Shown: piece by piece, positions 43,433 through 50,697 of the stretch
Layout of the letters: the number at the start of each line of letters is the position of its first letter
Numbering within the stretch: position 1 is the stretch's first letter
NCBI GenBank assembly: GCA_025765595.1
Contig: JAIVFH010000206.1
Coordinates: 1-50,697, forward strand
Direction: 5' to 3'
DNA: 50,697 nt
Source of the DNA: Obelidium mucronatum
Taxonomy: Eukaryota > Chytridiomycota > Chytridiomycetes > Chytridiales > Chytriomycetaceae
Position numbers and translations under genes: made by a program
Notes under the pieces: model-generated
Told to the model about the DNA's origin: nothing
What the model saw: the letters and a program-made list of their open reading frames with translations, nothing else
The model's database searches: none

Positions 43433-44431
43433 TTAAATATTTGATTCTTTCGCAATCATTCGGGCACCTTGGACAGCCAGGAAATCCGCTTGTTCGTTTC
43501 CATAAAGCCCTGCGTGCGCTTTAATGTATTCCTGTTTTGTGTGAGGGATTCAAACAGATTCAAAGCCCCAGACTTACAATATCAACAGTTTTGACACCAT
43601 TTCGATGCCTTTTATGCATTTCATCGTCCAATTGAAGCCACAAATCCTTATTCGCCACAGGTTCGTTTTTGGAATTCCTCCAATCTTTCAATTTCCACAT
43701 GGAAACCCAGCCGCCAATTCCATTCTTGACATATTTCGAATCGGTTTTGATTGTTAAATGCGCGTTTTCAGGTGCGGCTTGGAGGGCACGAATAACAGCC
43801 TACATAGAAATTAAAACACGAATCCTTGCAACTCGCATCCTAACTCGCAGTACCAATAATTCCGCGCGATTGTTTGTCTGTATATCTCCAGGCAGTGGTT
43901 CGCTAATGTTCCGAGGATCGTTTGGAGCAAAGAATACGCCAATGCCACCCTTTGCTGATGCCTTCCCGTTTCCACCACATGCACCGTCCGTGTAGATAAC
44001 AAGCCTCGGGGTAATTCCTTGTATCGCTTGCGCGTCATTATTGGGTATGGGTGTTGCTGTAGTGGGCAACGCAATGACCTTTGTGGATGGGGGTGGAAGG
44101 ATACCCGAGAGCGGTCGAATGGACACTGTTGTTGTAATTCGTTGTTTTTTTGCAGCTGCTGGTTGTTCGGCGTTGTTTGGCTCTGATTCCTCTTGTCTAA
44201 TCCGCTTCGATCCCTTCGACGACGTTGACTCAGCCTTTAAGTAAGCTTCGGCTTCAAGGGTCGTTGCAAAGCTCTTGAACTCTGAGCCTGGAAACTGATG
44301 GACCTGCGTCTGGCAGCTGTCCCTGAGATGAGGTGTCAATACTACCCAACAACCAGCCTTTACCCTTGCATTTACCAGGTTTTGTAGAGTCCTGGCTTTC
44401 GTCCAACACGGACCGCATATACTTTGGGCAT
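43433..44431 (-). CDS. Ribonuclease H1 with hybrid-binding domain
   Basis: Four exons (minus): 44431-44376, 44322-43854, 43799-43578, 43531-43433; 281 aa, close to the usual length. Exon 1 gives MPKVYAVRVGRKPGLYKTW, the first half of the RNA/DNA hybrid-binding domain; exon 2 continues DSCQTQVHQFPGSEFKSF. A linker rich in Ser/Pro follows. The catalytic domain has YTDGACGGNG (first Asp), TNNRAELLAVIRAL (Glu), LTIKTDSKYV (Asp) and HAGLYGNEQADFLA (His and last Asp), the full DEDD set. It cleaves RNA in RNA/DNA hybrids in nucleus or mitochondria. No clear mitochondrial presequence at this start. An upstream ATG at 44567 would miss the hybrid-binding start and is rejected. Confidence 0.92.
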
Positions 44432-44793
44432 TAGTTTGAGTGATACGAGTATTTTGTTGAGAAAAGACATCTAAATCGCAAATGCAACCACATCTTTTCC
44501 TTCTTATTACTTTTAAAAGAAAAGACATTCTTCTATTTTGATGATGAGTAATTATGAATGAAGCCAAACAACCTTATCACAAATAAAGAAAAAAAGTGGT
44601 GATTTGGAACAGTGATGCAAAGCAAGGTCTGAACGACCCTCATCATCACCACATTTTTTTAGGTCGAAAAATTTCATTACACCAACTTGTCACCTTTCCA
44701 GTGGTTTAAGGAAAGGAAAAAAAAGACCGAATCAGCGGAACCCAAAAAAACAGTTTAAGAAACAGCATCCCACATCAGACACACAACTACGCT

Positions 44794-45992
44794 ATGCTGC
44801 CGCTTACGCCTGCCCCTAGTCCACAAAGTCCTCCCCGCTTCCTTGAAACTTTCAGAGGGTATGTTGTCTCTTTCCATCGTACTTAATCTCCTGTAGAAGT
44901 TGGTGGATAGTCGTGACGTACACTCATTCCCTTCCAACGAACTCTGACGTCCATGAGACTTTTGACTGATCAAACATCAAAACTATTAGATTCGTCAAGA
45001 ACAAAAACGATGCAAAGATTCTAGTAGAAGCATGTATTGCAGGCTATCTATTCCCCCTCAACGTCATTCCAGTCGATCTGAGTTGCCTCAAGCTACAGTC
45101 GGGAACTGTGATAGTCTTCTCAGGTATTCTTCAACTGACCTATCCCGTCTTCTTTATCCGTGCCTCCCTAACATGAGAAATTTCTTAATGAATCCAGAAT
45201 CTACATCTCATACGCAAATGATGCGATGGAGAGATGGCGCTAAATGGAGTCCTAGCAGAGTCAATGGCCAGTTTTTGCTGTACCGCGAAGTAGAATCGTC
45301 AAAGGTGCCATCAACAACAAGTACCGACATGAGCCAAGAATCCAGTCGCTTTAATACCCCTGTCCCACGTCCGGGAACCCGCCTTGTTGTTCAAGGTTTC
45401 GCAAAGCGTACAATCAGTATCACTGGTTCGGATGGCCACAACTACCGCGTCATCAGCTACTTTTACCCGAAGGATGTGTCTCATTTGTATGGAGATGACC
45501 ACGAATCAGATGATGTTATCCCTACACCTGGTGGCAATCGGTTGGGAGACGTCGAGAAAACCCGGAAATATGAAAGACATGATATCCAAATAGAACCACT
45601 CAAGACTCCAGCGCAACATGGCAATTTGGCGCAATTCTCTGAAAAGTCCTCAACAACAGGTAGTTGCTGCACGCTTTGCTGGCAAAAAGATGGCCACCGT
45701 AGCAGCCCCTTCAACTTCTCCAACTACCACCACGTCGGTTACTTCAGCAAACTGGAATCCCCAGTCCCCTCCGCTTCAATATCAACAACACTACCATCAA
45801 CATTATCAGCACCCTGTTTCTTCTGTTTCTTCAGCACAGCATCAAGTTTATCTGCCCGGACCGCATTACCAGGAAGAATATAGGCCATCTTCTTGCTATT
45901 GTGGTGGCATGGGATTGAAAAGAAAATACAATCCGGAATGGGATAGTCAGAACAGTGTTATTCTTCGGCCAATTGTGATGAGGAGGTTTTAA
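44794..45992 (+). CDS. WOPR (Gti1/Pac2) transcription factor 1
   Basis: Four exons, 44794-44858, 44990-45123, 45198-45659, 45703-45992; 316 aa. The WOPR DNA-binding domain is split: TFRGFVKNKNDAKILVEAC, then SGTVIVFSE, then MMRWRDGAKWSPSRV and FLLYREVE, and finally GFAKRTISITGSDGHNYRVIS. These match the two conserved boxes of fungal Gti1/Pac2/Wor1 regulators of morphology and differentiation. A variable region leads to a Gln/His-rich tail ending CYCGGMGLKRKYNPEW, a motif shared with the next gene. The 43-nt last intron is required to join the domain frame to that tail. Nuclear regulator by family; targets unknown. Confidence 0.88.
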
Positions 45993-46537
45993 GTTCAAAT
46001 AAAAAAAAGCTCTTTAGTAATAACAAGTTGTAATTTTTTTTTGACTTTTGAGTGATGCGACGAAAAGCAGAGATTGGACAATTTCATCGAAAACCATTAC
46101 TTTTTTTTTCCACATCACCAGATTTTCCTTAAAGGTGATCTGAAAAGTGATAGCAGATTGCCGAAACCGGTACGTCCCTTGGAGAATCAGCAAAAATGGA
46201 ATTCATTTGTTTCAATAAATATACCCCTTGAACAATGAGCGTTTCGTGGCTTTACACCACTGTCAAGTCGAAAAGTGTCTGATGACGCATCAAAGTCCGA
46301 CATTGGCCGGCCATCTAAATCCCAAGAAGTGATCATCATCCGATAAGGAAGACATGATGCATCATTATTAATTTCAAAATTCTTGTTTTCACCGGTGTCA
46401 AGTCTGTGTATATTTTAGCACCCCGGAAGGAGGGAAAAAAAAAGATCCCTTTTGATGGCAAATTTTTTTAACTCTGAGATCAAAGAAAGCACACGCTTCT
46501 ATTACACCCTCTTCTAGCACGACCAAACACCATCACC
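45993..46537. other. Intergenic between the WOPR pair
   Basis: About 545 nt, AT-rich, with several short T and A runs; presumably the promoter of the second WOPR gene. A CGACATTGGCCGGCCATC segment near 46300 contains the palindrome TGGCCGGCCA. No gene seen. Confidence 0.4.
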
Positions 46538-48046
46538 ATGCCGCAGTATCCATCCGGTCAAAGCGGTACTGGATCTGCCTTGCTACCGCCACAACGGTAC
46601 CACCAGCGGCCACTGCCACCTCAACCAACGTCATCATCATCAGCATCATCAAGACCGTCGATACCCTACTTTTACGAGACATTCAGAGGGTAAAGCCACA
46701 AAAACAGTAAAGAGCGAGCAAGGAAGAATGTGAATTCTAAAATCGGAGAATGTTATATAGCTTTGTGAAAACGAAACGGGACGCACAAATCCTGATTGAG
46801 GCTTGCGTGGCTGGACACTTGTCTCCCTTGAATTCATTCCCAGTGGACATGTCTAGAATGCAAATCAAGTCAGGAACTGTGATTGTCTTTGCAGGTGTTG
46901 CATACTAACATTTTTTTGTGTGTGCTTAATTTGAGTGGGGGCGGTTGGGTTTTGGGATCACTAATACTTATACATTACAACAAACAGAACACAGCAATTC
47001 CACCCAAATGATGCGATGGAGAGATGGTGGCAAGTGGAGCCCGAGCCGAATTAACCAAGGACTTTTTATTGTATCGCGAGGTCGAGGCCGTCAAACCTGG
47101 AGATGGGCCGGTTGTCGCAGTTCAGAACGAGATAATGCCTCAGTTTGTGAATCCCATTACAAGGCCTAATACGAGACTGGTACCGAATGGATTTGCAAAA
47201 CGGACAATAACTTTGACTGGGTAAATTCACAAGAGAACTCTGTTCGATTTTCTTCGGAGTTGATGACTAACCAGAAGAAACCTAAACGAAACGTCATGTT
47301 TTTTTAGATCCGACGGGAAAGAATATCGCGTGATTTCCTACTTTTATCCTCACGATGTGTCTCACTTGTATGAAGGAGAAATACAAGCAGCTCCGCCAGC
47401 TGACTGTCGACATGTTGGATGGTGAACGAACCAGACGGCGAACTCAACAGTCAACTTACGTCAGCGTATTGTATTCCCCGCTCCAAATACCATTCTAAAA
47501 TATGGTCGCATCGAAACGGGTGGACAGCCTTTATGACACCATCCAAAGTTCCTGCACTTGCACGATTTCGAAATCCCCCCTCTTCGGGTTCACTAATTCC
47601 ACAAAGAAAGCAGTCATCACCATTGCGATCTGTTATTATACCCAGTCAAGCGACATTCCCCCACCCTCTACCACAACAACAACAACAACCTCAACAACAA
47701 TTCCAACAAATTGGTTCTTCATTATCATTCCAGCCACAAAAACAGCAGCACTTGGATCAAGATAATTATAATGCACATCGGCAACACTTCAGTAGCCCTC
47801 ATGGCCAAGAATCATCGTCAGTCTTTTTATCAGCAACAGCCCCACGAGCAGCACCAACAGCCCGAATACTTTCATAATCCCAATCATCAGTATTTTATAG
47901 CACATAATAATATCAGCAGTATGAATGCCAGCGTATGTCCTTGTGGCGGTATTGGACCGAAAGTAAAGTACAATCCAGAGTGGGAGCAAGAGCCTGCCGT
48001 TCTCGCACCTCTTTCTAATTTTCACGACGACTCCCCTAATGCTTAA
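46538..48046 (+). CDS. WOPR (Gti1/Pac2) transcription factor 2, frame broken
   Basis: Exon 1 46538-46689, exon 2 46761-46894 (134 nt, as in the neighbour), exon 3 from 46988, exon 4 from 47308. Domain pieces TFRGFVKTKRDAQILIEAC, SGTVIVFAE, MMRWRDGGKWSPSRIN, YREVEAVKPGDG, GFAKRTITLTG and DGKEYRVISYFYPHDVSHLY are all well conserved. However, the frame shifts by one base at about 47055-47065, where a T5 run stands; one T fewer would restore the alignment with the paralogue. Beyond 47420 the frame ends in TGA, and the Gln-rich tail with CPCGGIGPKVKYNPEW appears in different frames. Either sequence errors or a young pseudogene. Confidence 0.65.
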
Positions 48047-48188
48047 AAAAGAAAAAGTTGAAAAAAAAAGAATGGTATTAAATAAGTGAAAATAATTAAA
48101 CTAATAATAATTATAGTATTCTTTTACCTCTTTTCACCTTTATTCTCAACAATTTGCGCTTTTTTCGGTTTTTTTAAATCCAAAAAAA

Positions 48189-48593
48189 ATGAACAGCACT
48201 AGAGCGTTTGCCCGCTTCTTCCAGGCTTCGACTGTCCGCAGAGCTCACACTTCAGTTGCTCAGACCTTCACTGAGAACAACCCTGCCTCTTTCCCATCAG
48301 TCAAGACACTATGCTGAAGCCAAACTTCCACGAATACCAACACGCCCACGGTACATAACAACAAACAACACACACACTCTGAACTGCGCGATAATCCTTG
48401 TATTGTATGCTATCGAAACTGTTGCTGCTGCTGCTGGAGCGTTGGATAATTTAAAGATCGTTGGACTCCTTCGAAATTGGGGAAAAAATTACACACATGA
48501 TGACACTGAATGGCTCATCGCAAACGAACAACGTCAGCAACAACATACGCAAAACGCGCGCTGTCATAGCCATGACCCACCAATTTCTGGACA

Positions 48594-48629
<36 letters not shown>

Positions 48630-49092
48630 CTCCGAATTCAAAAACGAAATTCCTCTAAAAACCATAATTTTTTTTTTACAGGAAGCACCAACACCTGGTT
48701 CTGGATCAACGTGATTGTAACTGTCCCAGCCCTCGTTGCCGTTGGATCCTACTCGATCCCAATTGAATTGGAACACATGAAGCACCTCTTGGCACACCCC
48801 AGAGAATACGAGGACTTGCCATACATGCGCAAGAGAAAGAACCCATTCCCATGGGGTGACAAGAACTTGTTTTACCACCCACATGCTAACCCAGTAAGAG
48901 GCGACTTTTTTATTTGGGGGAGGGAAGGGGGGTTTTGTGAAACTGTTGGAGCTATTCTTCCTGGGATAATTAATAGCTGCCTTGTGGTGGTGCTGCTGCT
49001 GGACACTTGTCTCCTAAGATTTGCTTCTATCAAAAGCTAACTCAAACGCCTCTTTTTTTTTTTCTTTCATCCAGGACCCACCATCTGCTTAA
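48189..49092 (+). CDS. Cytochrome c oxidase subunit 6A (mitochondrial), N-terminus frame uncertain
   Basis: Exons: about 48189-48350, 48682-48893, 49075-49092. The mature part is clear: HEYQHAHG joins STNTWFWINVIVTVPALVAV (the single TM helix), then EYEDLPYMRKRKNPFPWGD, NLFYHPHANP and DPPSA-stop, the conserved COX6A end. The first exon begins MNSTRAFARFFQASTVRRAH, a good mitochondrial presequence, but that frame reaches TGA before the mature part, which sits in another frame. No splice pair with correct phase was found, so a one-base shift near 48290-48310 is likely. Complex IV subunit of the inner membrane. Intron 1 contains a C32 run. Confidence 0.85.
48595..48626 (+). repeat. C32 homopolymer in intron
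   Basis: 32 consecutive C within intron 1 (48351-48681) of the COX6A gene. Very unusual for an AT-rich genome and likely unstable. Confidence 0.9.
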
Positions 49093-49536
49093 AAACAAGC
49101 AGTAGAAATATTCTGGGAACTCGCTCTTCCTCTCGAAGAAAACTTGGTGTTTTGTGTGAATGTTTTTTTGTGGAGGTTCAAATAAAAAAGTTGACCTGTT
49201 CTGAACTTTCGAATAATTTCAACTTTTGTTTTTTTTTTTTTTGGAAACAACAGATAGTTTTTTTTTATGAATTCAAATTGTAATTAATAAGAGATCAAGA
49301 AACAGTTGTTTTCTTTTCCTTTTTTTTTTCTAATATATCGATTTTTTTTTTTGATAAGGAAGACAATGTGTAAACTCAATAACAACAAGCACAAAAAAAG
49401 ATGGAAAATGAGACGTGTAGAAACAAAACAAAAACAAAACAAAAACAAAACAAACTAGAAAGTGAAGTGAAAAAAAAGTGCAAGTAATTTAAGGAACCAG
49501 ACAAATGGCATATAACAGTTTCGTCTATTTTTCGTT
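49093..49536. other. Intergenic between convergent 3' ends
   Basis: About 440 nt, T- and A-homopolymer rich, with a short aaacaaaac-type repeat at about 49425-49455. It separates the convergent COX6A and glycosyltransferase genes. No gene seen. Confidence 0.5.
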
Positions 49537-50697
49537 TTACTTCTTGATGACATCAAAGTCTGACTGTAACAGAGCCAAGTTTTAGAGCGCAGACAAAACT
49601 TCCAAAAACAGAGAGGATAAAAAAAAAAAGTGAACTCACAGGTGGGAATATAATACCGTACATGACAGCACAACCTTCCATCACAACACAAATGTATTGC
49701 AAAATCAAGGTAAGCGGGATCCGCAAAAACACGATAAACGGGTTCACCCCCTTATCAATATCCTGAATGAAAATCCCCAAAATGTACAAGTACACAAAAG
49801 TAACAAAAGACACATCCTTCAAGAACCCAAACCAACGCGGCGTAGTGTACTTGTACGCGAAACCAAGCGGAATCGAAGCAATCGTACAGTAGAGGGAAAA
49901 GATTCCGAGACCCCAGAAAAAGGCCCACAGTTTGGGGAGAAAGTTGGGAAGTCGTCTGATTCCGACAAACCATCTTCTACGTTGCTTCATGAATCCCATA
50001 ATGTCCATGGGTGATTGTCACGGACTAGAGCGCATACACTTTGCCGCATCGGAAACCACGGTCCCAGGCCTTCATTGCAATTGGTAGTCTCAGTGAGTGA
50101 TCCCAAGTCCCAAGTGACGGCGTTTTCCACAAGTCCGTTGTTCATGAGGAAGGATCCGTGGGCACCAAAAATGGGACGGTGGAAGTAAGTGTATCTGGAA
50201 AAACCGAAAGGTAAGGAATCGAGATAGGAGGGAAGATCATCGATCCAAAAAAGAACTCAACTGCAAGTGGAATCGAGACAAGTCATCACCGACACGAATA
50301 GCATCAGCAACAGTAAAAATCCAGTTGGACCAGTACTTGTACTGGTTGTACAAAATAACACCTTGTCCAAAGTGGTAGTCCTTCTCATACCAAATAAACT
50401 CCAAAACGCTTCACAGATTCATCGTCGATAACAGATTCTTCATCCAAATGCAGAATCCAGTCGTGCTCGGTGAATTTCATTGTTTGGCGGTACCATTCAA
50501 GAGCACGGGCCTTGTATTTGGAGTTTCCAGTGGTGAAGTTCTTTGGGCAAGTGTAGCAGTTGATTCCTTCGAAAAAGTAGGGTTCATCTGTGAGACGTGG
50601 ATACGAATGGATGGGTGGAAGTTTTCCAAGTGTTTGTGGGCCTGCCACGCACGGTAGACTGCCTTAAGTGTTGTAAAAAATTTAATTGGATTTCCAC
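49537..50697 (-). CDS. GT2 glycosyltransferase, Egghead/BRE-3-like (partial, several frame breaks)
   Basis: Runs off the right edge. Minus-strand pieces in order: AWQAHKHLENFHPSIRIHV, EPYFFEGINCYTCPKNF, NSKYKARALEWYRQTMKF, DWILHLDEESVIDDESVKRF, HFGQGVILYN, FGAHGSFLMNNGLVENAV, AMKAWDRGFRCGKVYAL, QSPMDIMGFMKQRRRWF, then three or four TM helices (WAFFWGLGIFSLYCTIASI onward) and a last exon 49563-49537 ending DFDVIKK. Metal-binding HLDEES and the Q-RRW motif fit processive-type GT2 enzymes of the Egghead beta-mannosyltransferase group that act on glycolipids. The pieces sit in alternating frames; at least five one-base shifts are needed. High protein conservation despite this suggests consensus errors rather than old decay. 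Confidence 0.75.

Noticed and set aside
44432..44567. Upstream ATG for RNase H1
   Set aside because: Reading from it misses the first half of the hybrid-binding domain, which is found intact from ATG 44431 after removing an intron.
45660..45883. C-terminus of WOPR 1 read straight on in the domain frame
   Set aside because: It gives a low-complexity end without similarity; splicing a 43-nt intron yields the tail motif shared with WOPR 2.
48595..48626. Poly-Pro/poly-Gly coding across the C32 run
   Set aside because: The run is within the COX6A intron whose splice sites join conserved residues exactly.
1..50697. CRISPR arrays, rRNA or tRNA genes, bacterial-type operons
   Set aside because: No regularly spaced repeat-spacer pattern, no rRNA-like block and no convincing tRNA cloverleaf seen; all genes are spliced, so the window is eukaryotic.

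Overview
The window is nuclear DNA from an intron-rich, compact eukaryotic genome, most likely an early-diverging (chytrid-like) fungus. Three things point that way. There are two WOPR (Gti1/Pac2) transcription factors, a family restricted to fungi. There are half-size ABCA transporters, which ascomycete yeasts generally lack. Genes are close together, with short GT-AG introns of mostly 45-130 nt and homopolymer-rich non-coding DNA. The species assignment is inference. Exon boundaries were built by hand and kept where reading phases closed across the whole gene.

Left part (1-36 kb), an accessory region of lineage-expanded signalling and defence-like genes. (i) Seven single-pass proteins carry a bulb-type (GNA-like) lectin ectodomain, a Pro-rich stalk, one transmembrane helix and a C-terminal SH3 domain: a partial copy at 3, then 891, 2190, 24767, 26087, 30644 and 34338, plus a relic at 35.6 kb. 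Two further TM-SH3 proteins (19133, 20318) have a Cys-rich ectodomain instead. (ii) Three tandem single-pass proteins (14890, 16208, 17690) and one on the minus strand (27616-29580) end in a conserved cytoplasmic alpha/beta domain that I propose is TIR/SEFIR-like; a relic lies at 33.65-34.08 kb. (iii) Two minus-strand tandem genes (8262-10911, 11807-14777) combine a VWA-like module, a GTPase resembling interferon-induced protein 44 (IFI44), and a SAM domain. A truncated copy lies between them and a relic lies at 27.2 kb. (iv) Two long genes (3823-8064, 21622-24633) join a P-loop GTPase-like domain with a degenerate Walker A motif to a MACPF-like region; the first also has a Cys-rich zinc-ribbon-like tail and a large palindromic repeat array in an intron.

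Right part (31.9-50.7 kb), mainly conserved housekeeping genes. In order: a REEP/Yop1 ER-shaping protein, a divergent pair of ABCA transporters, RNase H1 with its hybrid-binding domain, the two WOPR factors, cytochrome c oxidase subunit 6A, and a partial Egghead/BRE-3-type GT2 glycosyltransferase. From about 47 kb rightwards several conserved reading frames are broken by single-base shifts, so either the assembly is less accurate there or genes are decaying.

How the left-hand genes might work together is inference. Surface lectin and Cys-rich receptors would pass signals through SH3 or TIR/SEFIR-like tails, while IFI44-like GTPases and MACPF-like proteins are the kinds of family used as intracellular effectors in animal immunity. 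The abundance of tandem copies, mosaics and relics fits rapid birth-and-death evolution.
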